Shown here: positions 17,612-26,066 of the stretch, piece by piece
How positions within the stretch are numbered: the first letter of the stretch is position 1
Layout: the number at the start of each line of letters is the position of its first letter
Origin: an uncultured Mesonia sp.
GTDB lineage: Bacteria > Bacteroidota > Bacteroidia > Flavobacteriales > Flavobacteriaceae
Reading direction: 5' to 3'
Assembly (NCBI GenBank): GCA_958296185.1
Contig: CATQIB010000004.1
Location: 1-64,000, forward strand
DNA length: 64,000 bases
Notes under the pieces: generated by a model
What the model saw: the letters and a program-made list of their open reading frames with translations, nothing else
Told to the model about the DNA's origin: nothing
Databases searched by the model: none
Made by a program: the position numbers and the translations under genes

Positions 17612-19039
17612 ATGGGTAAAACTGCGCAATCAGTTTGGAATAATTGCTTGGCTTTTATACAAGACAACATTACACCTCAAGCATACAAAACATGGTTTGA
17701 GCCGATAAAAGCAATCAAATTAACAGATAATGCCTTGAGCATACAGGTACCCTCTAAGTTTTTTTATGAATGGTTAGAAGAGCACTATGTAAATATTTTA
17801 AAAGTATCTCTAACAAAAGAATTAGGTAAGCAGGCTAAACTGGTCTATGTTATCAAAATGGAGAATACTTACGGCAATAAAAGTCCGTTTACCGAGAAGA
17901 TTCCTAGTACTCAGCGTTCAACTGTTTCTCCACAAGAAATAGATCGGCCCACAAAGAGTAAAAAGCCAGAGCTTAAAAACCCTTTCATCATTCCGGGTAT
18001 TCGTAATCTTAAAATAGATTCGCAGCTCAACGCCAATTATAGTTTTGAGAATTTTTTAGAAGGAGAATCTAATCGCCTGGCTAGAAATGCTGGAATGGCG
18101 GTTTCAAACAAACCTGGAGGCACCTCTTTTAACCCCCTTTTAATATTTGGTGGTGTAGGTTTGGGCAAAACGCACTTAGCCCATGCTATAGGTGTAGAGG
18201 TAAAAGAAAAATATCCTGAAAAAACGGTACTATATATTTCTGCCGAAAAATTTACCCAACAACACATAGAATCTGTTCGTAAAAACAACAGAAATGATTT
18301 TATCCATTTTTACCAGATTATAGATGTTCTTATTGTAGATGATATTCAATTACTATCGGGAAAATCTGGAACACAGGATGTATTTTTCCATATATTCAAC
18401 CATCTACATCAAAATGGAAAGCAAGTAATTCTAACCAGTGATAAAGCACCGGTAGATATGCAAGATATTGAACAACGTTTATTATCGCGTTTTAAGTGGG
18501 GCCTTTCGGCGGAATTACAAAATCCAGATTTTGTAACTCGTGTAAAAATAATTGAAAACAAACTGTATCGTGATGGTGTAGAAATGCCTCAGGATATAAT
18601 TGAATATTTAGCCAACAATATACAAACCAATATTCGTGAATTAGAAGGAGCTATCATTTCATTAATTGCTCATTCTTCTTTTAACAAAAAAGAAATCACC
18701 ATAGATTTAGCACGTAAAATTGTTGAAAATTACGTTAAACACACCAAAAAAGAGCTTTCTATAGATTACATACAAAAAGTGGTAAGTGATTACTTTCAGA
18801 TGGATGTAGCGACTTTACAATCAAAAACAAGAAAAAGACATATTGTACAAGCTAGACAATTGGCCATGTTTTTTGCAAAAAAGTTAACCAAAGCGAGTTT
18901 AGCTAGTATAGGCTCGCAAATTGGTAAGCGCGATCACGCCACCGTACTTCATGCGTGTAAAACGGTAAATAATTTATCGACTACAGATAAACAATTTAAG
19001 AAATTTGTAGAAGAGCTTGATAAACGATTAACAATATAA
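17612..19039 (+). CDS. dnaA: chromosomal replication initiator DnaA
   Basis: A complete DnaA of 475 residues. Domain I occupies about residues 1-80 and is followed by a short linker. The AAA+ domain has Walker A GGVGLGKT (180-187), Walker B VLIVDDIQ (239-246) and sensor residues in LTSDKAPVDM. The C-terminal DNA-binding domain ends with the signature GKRDHATVLHACKTV (near 438-452). It binds DnaA boxes and opens the origin. No cluster of DnaA boxes was seen in the 200 bp upstream, so the origin is probably elsewhere. The phosphatase and methyltransferase genes follow immediately. Confidence 0.97.
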   Translation: MGKTAQSVWNNCLAFIQDNITPQAYKTWFEPIKAIKLTDNALSIQVPSKFFYEWLEEHYVNILKVSLTKELGKQAKLVYVIKMENTYGNKSPFTEKIPSTQRSTVSPQEIDRPTKSKKPELKNPFIIPGIRNLKIDSQLNANYSFENFLEGESNRLARNAGMAVSNKPGGTSFNPLLIFGGVGLGKTHLAHAIGVEVKEKYPEKTVLYISAEKFTQQHIESVRKNNRNDFIHFYQIIDVLIVDDIQLLSGKSGTQDVFFHIFNHLHQNGKQVILTSDKAPVDMQDIEQRLLSRFKWGLSAELQNPDFVTRVKIIENKLYRDGVEMPQDIIEYLANNIQTNIRELEGAIISLIAHSSFNKKEITIDLARKIVENYVKHTKKELSIDYIQKVVSDYFQMDVATLQSKTRKRHIVQARQLAMFFAKKLTKASLASIGSQIGKRDHATVLHACKTVNNLSTTDKQFKKFVEELDKRLTI

Positions 19040-19040
19040 G

Positions 19041-19502
19041 ATGATGCGGGTTTTAATGGTTTGCTTAGGAAATATATGTAGGTCACCTTTAGCCGAGGGC
19101 TTGCTTAAAAGCAAAGTAGATCCTAATAAAGTTTTTGTAGACTCTGCGGGTACCTCAAATTACCACGTTAATGATGCCCCAGATAAACGATCTATAGCTA
19201 TAGCCAGAAAACACAATTTAGATATTAGCCAACAGCGTGGACGACAATTTGAAGTGAAGGATTTTGACCGGTTTGATCTTATCTATGTTATGGATAATTC
19301 CAATTATAAAGATATAGTTAAGCTGGCAAGAACAAATCAAGATAAGAAAAAAGTACACTTAATTCTAAATGAATTGTTTGTGGATGAAAATGCTGATGTA
19401 CCGGACCCTTATTATGGCGGGGATCATGGCTTTCAGCATGTTTATTCCTTACTGGATGAGGCTACAGATGAGATTATAAAGAAGATAAATAAGGATTCTT
19501 GA
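19041..19502 (+). CDS. low-molecular-weight protein tyrosine phosphatase
   Basis: A 153-residue enzyme with the active-site loop VCLGNICRSP (Cys8, Arg14) near the N-terminus and the general-acid motif VPDPYYGG. It would remove phosphate from tyrosine residues or small phosphate esters in the cytoplasm. It begins one base after the dnaA stop codon, and its own stop (TGA 19500-19502) overlaps the ATG of the methyltransferase gene. This dnaA, phosphatase, methyltransferase order is one I recall from other flavobacteria. Confidence 0.9.
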   Translation: MMRVLMVCLGNICRSPLAEGLLKSKVDPNKVFVDSAGTSNYHVNDAPDKRSIAIARKHNLDISQQRGRQFEVKDFDRFDLIYVMDNSNYKDIVKLARTNQDKKKVHLILNELFVDENADVPDPYYGGDHGFQHVYSLLDEATDEIIKKINKDS

Positions 19503-20228
19503 TGACAAAATCAGCGGCAGCTTTATATTTGATTCCTACTGGCTTAGGTAATGACGATTTAATCAATGTGCTATCTCCACAAGTAATTGAGCATGTCAAC
19601 AAAATCACTCATTTTATTGCCGAAAACGAGAAAACAGCACGAAGATTCATTAAGCAAGTTGCTCCTAATAAATCTCAAGCAAAACTAAATTTTAAAGTTT
19701 TAAATAAATTTACAGATCCCTTAGATATACCTTATTTTTTAGAGGCTTGTCTTAGCGGCGAGCCTATGGGGCTAATGAGTGAAGCAGGATGCCCAGGTGT
19801 AGCAGATCCAGGTGCCCAAATTGTTAAACTAGCACACCAAAAAAACATTCAGGTAATTCCGTTAGTTGGTCCTTCTTCCATACTACTAGCTATGATGGCT
19901 AGTGGTTTAAACGGCCAAAATTTCGCTTTCAATGGATATTTACCCATTGATAAAGGTGAAAAAAAAAGCGGCGATAAAGCGCTTAGAAAAACATTCTTTT
20001 GAGCATCAGCAAGCTCAAGTTTTTATTGAGACTCCCTATAGAAACAACAAATTTTTAGACCAATTATTAAGTGGTTTAAACCCTAACACTCAACTTTGTA
20101 TCGCTTGCAATATCAGCACAAGCGAAGAGTTTATAAAAACATTACCCGTAAAAGAATGGTTAAAACAAAAAGTGGACCTTCATAAAAAGCCCACTATTTT
20201 TATATTTCAAAAAGAACATTTTAATTAA
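19502..20228 (+). pseudogene. RsmI/tetrapyrrole-methylase family SAM methyltransferase, frameshifted at an A9 run
   Basis: The first frame, from ATG 19502, encodes LYLIPTGLG, MSEAGCPGVADPGAQIV, IPLVGPSSILL and FAFNGYLPIDKGE, all typical of RsmI-like methyltransferases. It then hits a stop at 20000-20002. The family sequence continues in another frame as AAIKRLEKHSF, VFIETPYRNNKFLDQLL and a normal C-terminus ending at 20228. The switch is at the run of nine A bases at 19959-19967. Removing one A gives one intact protein of about 240 residues, the usual length of the short flavobacterial paralogue. It could be a true mutation, polymerase slippage that restores the frame, or a sequence error. 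Confidence 0.85.
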
Positions 20229-20895
20229 TGTAAGCGGTAAAGTCTGCGTCTAGTTGTTTTAAATCTACCTTTGCTTTTCTGTCGGGTTCTACAAAACTAG
20301 TATCATATCCAGCAAACTTCTTCATATAAAAAGAAATACTAGATCCAAACGCATCTGAAAAACTATTCTTACCTTGAGAACGTAAAAACTTTTTTACATT
20401 CCCCGGTCCAGCCAAATGAGCCGCAGCTAAAATACCCGATTCGGTTACAAGTACTTGGTTAACCTTTTTTCCTACATAATTTTTTATCTCTCTACGTAGA
20501 ATCCACTTGTTGCGCGAGGCATTAGCATAAAATGCAGCCTCTTGCATAGCTGGCGAATTTAAGAAGCCAAGGCTATCATAAACACCTACCAGTTCTAAGG
20601 TACCAGACCCAAATTGATATTTTCCTAAATAACCAAATTGATTAATTACCGAATAGTCGCCCCCCGATTCTTTAAATGCAACTGCTTCTTTAAAGCCTAA
20701 ATAACCCTTTCCTAAAATGGGATAATTTATTTTTCTTTGGGCTAACAATTCTTGAGAAGATTTTACTGTATAATAATCTGGAAGATTATCGGTTGAGGCC
20801 GTTAAACGGATTGCCTCTTTTTTTGTTGAAAAACTTAAAAATAACACAGCACCCAAAACAGCTACCGTGGTTAATTTTATCATTTTTTTCTTCAA
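20221..20895 (-). CDS. exported lysozyme-like/transglycosylase-like protein
   Basis: A 224-residue protein with an N-terminal membrane or signal segment (TTVAVLGAVLFLSFS). The middle region resembles the lysozyme-like fold: FKESGGDYSVINQFGYLGKYQFG contains a Glu followed by a GxYQF element, as in phage-type and SLT-type muramidases. A later GILAAAHLAGPGNVKKFL segment fits the same fold. It probably cleaves or binds peptidoglycan in the periplasm. It converges on the frameshifted methyltransferase with an 8-bp overlap. Confidence 0.65.
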   Translation of the reverse strand: MKKKMIKLTTVAVLGAVLFLSFSTKKEAIRLTASTDNLPDYYTVKSSQELLAQRKINYPILGKGYLGFKEAVAFKESGGDYSVINQFGYLGKYQFGSGTLELVGVYDSLGFLNSPAMQEAAFYANASRNKWILRREIKNYVGKKVNQVLVTESGILAAAHLAGPGNVKKFLRSQGKNSFSDAFGSSISFYMKKFAGYDTSFVEPDRKAKVDLKQLDADFTAYIN

Positions 20896-21117
20896 ATCTT
20901 AAAGTTTCAGAAGGACTTTTACTATCTATGTAAACCATAAACCGCCTTCTATTTTTGCCGTGCAAAGATACAACAAATTTACTGATAAGTCGTATAGATC
21001 AATTTAATATTTAATACAAATTTAACATATTGATTGTCAGCGCTTTGACATTTTTTATGATTTACTACAAGCCTATTTCTTACTAAAGATTTCTTATCTT
21101 TATCTAAGTATTAACGC

Positions 21118-21146
21118 TTGTTTTAGCTTAAAACGAAGTATATTTA
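21118..21146 (+). promoter_or_regulatory. candidate promoter for the TonB receptor operon
   Basis: TTG (21118-21120), 18-nt spacer, TATATTTA (21139-21146): one mismatch from the Bacteroidota TTG/TAnnTTTG promoter. Transcription would begin near 21152, leaving only a few bases before the TTG start codon at 21157, so either the leader is very short or another promoter is used. Confidence 0.45.
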
Positions 21147-21156
21147 CGCTAAAAAA

Positions 21157-23526
21157 TTGAAAGTCTTCCTATCACTACTACTACTCTTTTTTCATCTTAA
21201 TAGTTTTGCCCAGAACAACCAAAAGAATTATCAAATTTCAGGTAAGATCATCGGCGCTTCCACACAAGAGCCAATTCTGGGCGTAAATATCAGGCCCGAA
21301 AATACATCTAAAGGTGATGTAACCGATTTTGACGGAAAGTTTTCCTTTAGCCTTCCCGAAGGAAATTATAAATTAGAAATTTCTTGTTTAGGGTTCGAAA
21401 CAAAATATCTAGACATAAACTTAAATCAATCGATTAATCTAAATATAGAATTAAAAGAGAACACTCAAGAATTAGGAGAAATTGTTATTACCCAAGATGT
21501 TCGTCAGTCAAAATTAGAACAAGCTCAAATGAGTGTAAACAGTTTACAAGCAAAAGACCTAGAATCTATTCCGGTGGTATTGGGTGAAAAAGATTTTTTA
21601 AAGTCTTTAATTTTACTTCCTGGGGTTAGTAACACCGGAGAAGGCGCGGGCGGTTTTAATGTTCGCGGTGGTGCTGCAGATCAAAACCTAGTACTTCTTG
21701 ATGGTGCCACACTTTACAATGATTCTCACCTTTTCGGATTTTTCTCTGTACTACAACCCGATGCCATCCAAAGCCTTACCTTGTATAAAGGTGGGATTCC
21801 GTCAAAATTCGGAAATCGTGTTTCGTCTATTTTAAACATTAAACAAAAAGAAGGTAATTTCAAAACATTACATACCGAGGGGAGTTTAGGATTGGTTAGC
21901 AGCAAAATACTTATTAATGGACCCATAAAAAAAGACAAAACCAGTTTTTTAATTGGAGGTAGAAGTTCTTATGCGCACTTGTTTTTAAAACTTGCCGATA
22001 ATCCAAACAGTGCTTATTTTTATGATATCAATGCGCAATTAACCCATATTTTTAATACTCGACATCAACTTTCAATAAGCTCTTATTTTGGTAGAGATGT
22101 ATTTAATATAAATAATTCTTTTAAAAATGTTTTTGGTAATTCTGTAATTAGCTTCAACCTTTTATCTACGTGGAGCGATGCTCTCAAAGGCAATCTAAGA
22201 ACCTATTTCTCTGATTATGTTTATGATTTAAATTTAGATGTGATTGGCTTTAATTATAAAAATGGTATTACAGAATTTGGCTTGGGTTACGATCTAACCC
22301 ACCGATTTAATGAAAAATTTAGCTTAGAATACGGTTTTCAAAGTAATTATTATCGTTTTAATCCGGGGTTTTTGGAGGCTTCTAGGCCAGATGCGGGTTT
22401 CAATACCACAGATTTAGTCAACAAATATGCTTGGCAAAATGCTATTTATCTAGCCAGCAACCAAAAAATCGGTAAAAAACTCACTTTAGAATATGGAGCA
22501 AGATTAAATGCTTTTCACCGATTAGGTCAAGACGAAGTGGCTTTATACGCTAATAACCTTCCGCTTATCTTTAATGAAGACTTTGGAATATATGAAGAGG
22601 CTCCTATAGAAGCTTACCAAAAACAGAAAAGAAACGAAATTGTAAAAAGTTTTTTTCATTTAGAACCAAGATTTTCGGCTAATTATCGCCTAAGCGAATC
22701 AGAGTCGATTAAGGCAAGTTACCAGCGCATCAACCAGCACCTTCATCTTATAAGTAATAACGATGCTCCTACTCCTCTCGATATATGGGCCCCTAGTGGT
22801 AGGTACCTAAAACCACAAAAAAGTGACCAATGGGCGGCAGGTTATGTAAAACTTTGGGATAATTATAGTTTAGAGACTGAGTTGTTTTACAAACAAGTAA
22901 AAAATAGAGTCGATTATATAGACGGCGCAAATTTAATTATCAACGACCAGATTGAGCGCGTAATTTTGCCTGGCGAAGCGCGTAGTTACGGTTGGGAATT
23001 GCTTTTCAAAAAAACCAAAGGTAAATGGCAAGGTTGGGTAGCCTACACTTTATCTAAATCTGAGCAGAGAACTCCAGGCAGAACAACTACAGAAACTGGG
23101 GTAAATAATGGTAATTGGTACAATACAGGCTGGGATAAAACACACGATCTGTCATTTGTTGCTAATTACAATCTCAATGAACGCTGGAAATTCAATGCAA
23201 GCTTTGTATACCAAACTGGCCGACCTACTACCTACCCAACAGGAAAGTATGAATATTTAGGCTTATTAGTACCTAATTACGATACCCGAAATGCTAACAG
23301 GTTACCCGATTTTCATCATCTCGATTTTTCGGCCACTTTAACTCCTAAAAAAAACAGAAATAACACTTTTAAAAGTTCTTGGGTATTTAGCATATATAAT
23401 GTTTACGGAAGAAAAAATGCGGCTAATATCAGCTTTAGAGAAAATGAGGATTCTGGTCGTAATGAAGCCGTTCAACTCTCTATATTTGGTATAGTTCCGG
23501 CTGTAGCCTATCAATTTAAATTTTAA
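21157..23526 (+). CDS. TonB-dependent receptor with carboxypeptidase-like N-terminal domain
   Basis: A 789-residue outer-membrane receptor starting at TTG 21157, with signal peptide MKVFLSLLLLFFHLNSFAQ. Residues about 27-110 form a carboxypeptidase-regulatory-like domain (EPILGVNIRPENTSKGDVTDF). A plug domain follows (LPGVSNTGEGAGGFNVRGG, NLVLLDGATLYNDSH), then a beta-barrel ending in VPAVAYQFKF with a terminal aromatic. It would import a bound nutrient using TonB energy. It pairs with the DUF4249 lipoprotein 2 bp downstream and then murQ, so a cell-wall-derived ligand is an attractive guess, not a demonstrated one. Confidence 0.9.
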   Translation: MKVFLSLLLLFFHLNSFAQNNQKNYQISGKIIGASTQEPILGVNIRPENTSKGDVTDFDGKFSFSLPEGNYKLEISCLGFETKYLDINLNQSINLNIELKENTQELGEIVITQDVRQSKLEQAQMSVNSLQAKDLESIPVVLGEKDFLKSLILLPGVSNTGEGAGGFNVRGGAADQNLVLLDGATLYNDSHLFGFFSVLQPDAIQSLTLYKGGIPSKFGNRVSSILNIKQKEGNFKTLHTEGSLGLVSSKILINGPIKKDKTSFLIGGRSSYAHLFLKLADNPNSAYFYDINAQLTHIFNTRHQLSISSYFGRDVFNINNSFKNVFGNSVISFNLLSTWSDALKGNLRTYFSDYVYDLNLDVIGFNYKNGITEFGLGYDLTHRFNEKFSLEYGFQSNYYRFNPGFLEASRPDAGFNTTDLVNKYAWQNAIYLASNQKIGKKLTLEYGARLNAFHRLGQDEVALYANNLPLIFNEDFGIYEEAPIEAYQKQKRNEIVKSFFHLEPRFSANYRLSESESIKASYQRINQHLHLISNNDAPTPLDIWAPSGRYLKPQKSDQWAAGYVKLWDNYSLETELFYKQVKNRVDYIDGANLIINDQIERVILPGEARSYGWELLFKKTKGKWQGWVAYTLSKSEQRTPGRTTTETGVNNGNWYNTGWDKTHDLSFVANYNLNERWKFNASFVYQTGRPTTYPTGKYEYLGLLVPNYDTRNANRLPDFHHLDFSATLTPKKNRNNTFKSSWVFSIYNVYGRKNAANISFRENEDSGRNEAVQLSIFGIVPAVAYQFKF

Positions 23527-23528
23527 TT

Positions 23529-24338
23529 ATGAAGCTAAAAAACATATTACTAATCGCACTACCTTTAATATTTATCTCTTGTGAAGATGTAGTTGATTTA
23601 GAATTGCCTAAAGCCAAACAAGAACTAGTTATAGAAGCTAATGCTATACAGTACGCCAATAAAGCAAGCGGTACTTTACGTGTTAAATTAAGCTTGACAA
23701 ATAATTTTTATGATGAGTTAACAATTCCTGTAAATGATGCCGATATAATACTGCAAGTAAACAACTCTGCTCAAAAAGTGCCTTTTAAAAATGATGGCCT
23801 TTACTCCCTACCCATTTCCTTTTATGAAAATACAGACTATGAGCTTACTGTAAACTATAAAGAGCAAACTTATTCGGCTCGTACAAAGCTCTTTAAAACT
23901 GTACCGATTGATTCCATTCAACTTACCGAAAGAAGCTTTACAGACGATAATATTGCACTCAATGCTTTTTTCACAGATCCTGATACTGCAGGAGATTGCT
24001 ATTTATTTCTCACTTCGGCTACCAACCAACTCAATGAGGTTAGCGTTACAGATGATGAGCTTTTTAATGGTAATACCACTGCAGTATTCTATAGCGAAGA
24101 ATTGAAACCTAAAGACACCGTCACCTTCAAAATTCAAGGAATAAGTCAAGATTATAAACGTTTTTTAAATATTTTATTACAACAGTCTAATTCAGGAGCA
24201 GGCGGCAACCCCTTTTCTTCGCCTCCTTCAAAAATAAATGGTAATTTTGTTAACCAAGATAATCCAGAGAAAAGAGCTTTAGGCTTTTTTTCTATTTCAC
24301 AAGAATATGAATTAGATTTTATCATCCCAAATGAATGA
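23529..24338 (+). CDS. DUF4249 family lipoprotein
   Basis: A 269-residue lipoprotein with lipobox IFISC (Cys18) and the typical DUF4249 opening CEDVVDLELPKAKQELVIEA. The body is Ig-like beta-rich sequence. DUF4249 genes usually stand beside TonB receptors in Bacteroidota, presumably as surface partners in ligand capture, much as SusD does for SusC. The gene is 2 bp after the receptor and overlaps murQ by 8 bp, giving a tightly coupled three-gene unit. Confidence 0.85.
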   Translation: MKLKNILLIALPLIFISCEDVVDLELPKAKQELVIEANAIQYANKASGTLRVKLSLTNNFYDELTIPVNDADIILQVNNSAQKVPFKNDGLYSLPISFYENTDYELTVNYKEQTYSARTKLFKTVPIDSIQLTERSFTDDNIALNAFFTDPDTAGDCYLFLTSATNQLNEVSVTDDELFNGNTTAVFYSEELKPKDTVTFKIQGISQDYKRFLNILLQQSNSGAGGNPFSSPPSKINGNFVNQDNPEKRALGFFSISQEYELDFIIPNE

Positions 24339-25155
24339 ATTTGAAAAAATAACCGAATCGGCTAGCTTGTACGATAATTTAGAACAGATGCCGCTAGCAG
24401 ATATTTTAAAAAATATTAACCGGGAAGATCAAAAAGTAGCTCTAGCAGTTGAACAAGAATTAGAATCTATCGAGCGTCTTGCCCTTCAAATTAGTAAACA
24501 ATTACAAAGGGGTGGCCGTTTGTTTTATATAGGTGCTGGCACCAGTGGTAGGCTAGGTATTTTAGACGCTAGTGAATGTCCGCCCACATTTGGTGTATCT
24601 GCTCAACTTGTTATAGGTATCATTGCCGGTGGTGATCAAGCTATAAGAAATGCTGTCGAGGGAGCCGAAGATGATACACAACAGGCGGCTAAAGATCTTC
24701 AAAAATTTAATATTACCACACAAGATATCGTGGTTGGTATTGCGGCTTCAGGGACAACTCCTTATGTAGTTGGCGGACTTGAATTTTGTAATCAAAATAA
24801 AATTAAGACGGGAGCGATAAGCTGTAATCCCAACAGCCCGATTAGTAAAATAGCCAATTTTCCTATTACCGTTAAAGTTGGTCCCGAATTTTTAACGGGA
24901 AGCTCAAGAATGAAAGCTGGAACCGCCCAAAAAATGGTTTTAAATATGTTAACCACCAGTGTTATGATTCAAATGGGAAGAGTTCAAGGAAATAAGATGG
25001 TAGATATGCAATTAAGCAATACCAAGCTAAAACAGCGTGCTATAAAAATGATCTGTGATGCAACCAATGTTTCTCCAACAAAAGCCGATGAAGTTTTAGA
25101 AAAATTCCAAAATGTGCGCCAAGCAATTGAAGCAATTCAAAAAAATAGTTTATGA
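24331..25155 (+). CDS. murQ: N-acetylmuramic acid 6-phosphate etherase MurQ
   Basis: A 274-residue SIS-domain enzyme that cleaves the lactyl ether of MurNAc 6-phosphate to GlcNAc 6-phosphate during peptidoglycan recycling. Family motifs are FYIGAGTSGRLGILDASECPPTF with Glu82, and VEGAEDD with Glu110, matching the catalytic acids of E. coli MurQ. GSSRMKAGTAQKMVLNMLTT is also present. It overlaps the DUF4249 gene by 8 bp and the DUF6095 gene by 4 bp. No MurNAc kinase or transporter is in view. Confidence 0.95.
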   Translation: MNEFEKITESASLYDNLEQMPLADILKNINREDQKVALAVEQELESIERLALQISKQLQRGGRLFYIGAGTSGRLGILDASECPPTFGVSAQLVIGIIAGGDQAIRNAVEGAEDDTQQAAKDLQKFNITTQDIVVGIAASGTTPYVVGGLEFCNQNKIKTGAISCNPNSPISKIANFPITVKVGPEFLTGSSRMKAGTAQKMVLNMLTTSVMIQMGRVQGNKMVDMQLSNTKLKQRAIKMICDATNVSPTKADEVLEKFQNVRQAIEAIQKNSL

Positions 25156-25379
25156 CAAAAAGAACCAATAAAACCACTTTAATGCGAGGCGTACGCTATT
25201 TAGCCATTGCATTACCCTTAGCCTTTATAGGACCTTCGGTTATTTACTCTGCCTTTAATAATCAAGAAAACGATCTTTACATACCTATTCTCATTTTAGG
25301 TATTTTGGCTTGCGCCGGATCTGTATTTTTGATGTTTAGAGGAATTATCACCATGGTAAAAGCGCTTTTTGATGAATAG
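25152..25379 (+). CDS. small two-helix membrane protein, DUF6095 family
   Basis: A 75-residue protein with two membrane segments (residues about 15-32 and 43-65) separated by a short loop (FNNQENDLY). The start overlaps the murQ stop as ATGA. I recall DUF6095 proteins following murQ in flavobacterial genomes; the function is unknown. The 3' end of the gene forms one arm of the transcription terminator, so coding and termination signals overlap. Confidence 0.7.
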   Translation: MTKRTNKTTLMRGVRYLAIALPLAFIGPSVIYSAFNNQENDLYIPILILGILACAGSVFLMFRGIITMVKALFDE

Positions 25380-25403
25380 CGAAACATCTAAAAAAGCGCT
25401 TTT
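25358..25403 (+). terminator. intrinsic terminator overlapping the end of the DUF6095 gene
   Basis: The left arm AAAAGCGCTTTTTGATG lies inside the last codons, and the right arm CATCTAAAAAAGCGCTTTT follows the stop codon. The arms pair over about 16 bp around a short loop holding the stop codon. A T-rich tail follows. It ends the TonB receptor-DUF4249-murQ-DUF6095 transcript. Confidence 0.7.
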
Positions 25404-25429
25404 ATAATTTTTAAAATAACTTTAAAAAT

Positions 25430-26014
25430 TTATTGAACTTCTAGCAAGGGCATATCAAATTTCCCTTTAGTTATACTAATCATAGGTGGAATTGTGTTGT
25501 CATCACCCAATGTTTCTGCATCAAACTCAAAAGTTCCTTTAATTCTTTCATTGGCTCGATCAACTTCTGTAATGGTCAAAGTGCCACCAATCGTTTCACC
25601 TGTCAACCAACCTTGAGCTTCAGTTGCAAGATCTGAGATTGTATATGCTCCCATACCCACCCCAGGAGTATTTAATTCACCCATCAAATTTAACGGATAG
25701 GAGCCTGGAATAATACCTTTATCATCTTCAATTGTAATATGAATTGTTTTGATGTTGGAAGTGACATCCTTGGAACCTTGAATTGCAGTGGTTTGACCTC
25801 CTGGAAAAAATCGAGAAGGTGACCACATAGCTGCAGCAACTTCCGCGACAAACGGAACCCCATCTATCTCTGCTGAAAGGCTTCCAAAATTAGCGTTGTT
25901 TGGTGGGTTTAATTTACCGAATTCTCCCTCTAAAGGTTCAGTTTCACAGGAAGAAAAACCTAAACAAAGTATTACAATAAATAAAGATTTTAAAAGTAAG
26001 TTTATTTTTTTCAT
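25430..26014 (-). CDS. DUF6252-like lipoprotein
   Basis: A 194-residue lipoprotein with signal and lipobox ending FSSC (Cys23). The mature domain starts with FGSLSAEIDGVPFVAEVAAA and includes IHITIEDDKGIIPGSYPLNL and GTLTITEVD near the C-terminus. This is the layout of small beta-sandwich lipoproteins such as DUF6252 in Bacteroidota. A -7-like box (TATGTTTG on the minus strand, 26037-26044) lies 23 bp upstream of the start. The function is unknown. Confidence 0.65.
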   Translation of the reverse strand: MKKINLLLKSLFIVILCLGFSSCETEPLEGEFGKLNPPNNANFGSLSAEIDGVPFVAEVAAAMWSPSRFFPGGQTTAIQGSKDVTSNIKTIHITIEDDKGIIPGSYPLNLMGELNTPGVGMGAYTISDLATEAQGWLTGETIGGTLTITEVDRANERIKGTFEFDAETLGDDNTIPPMISITKGKFDMPLLEVQ

Positions 26015-26066
26015 TAAGTTGAGTTTTACGGTAAAACAAACATAAATAAAATTTCTTAATATTTTG

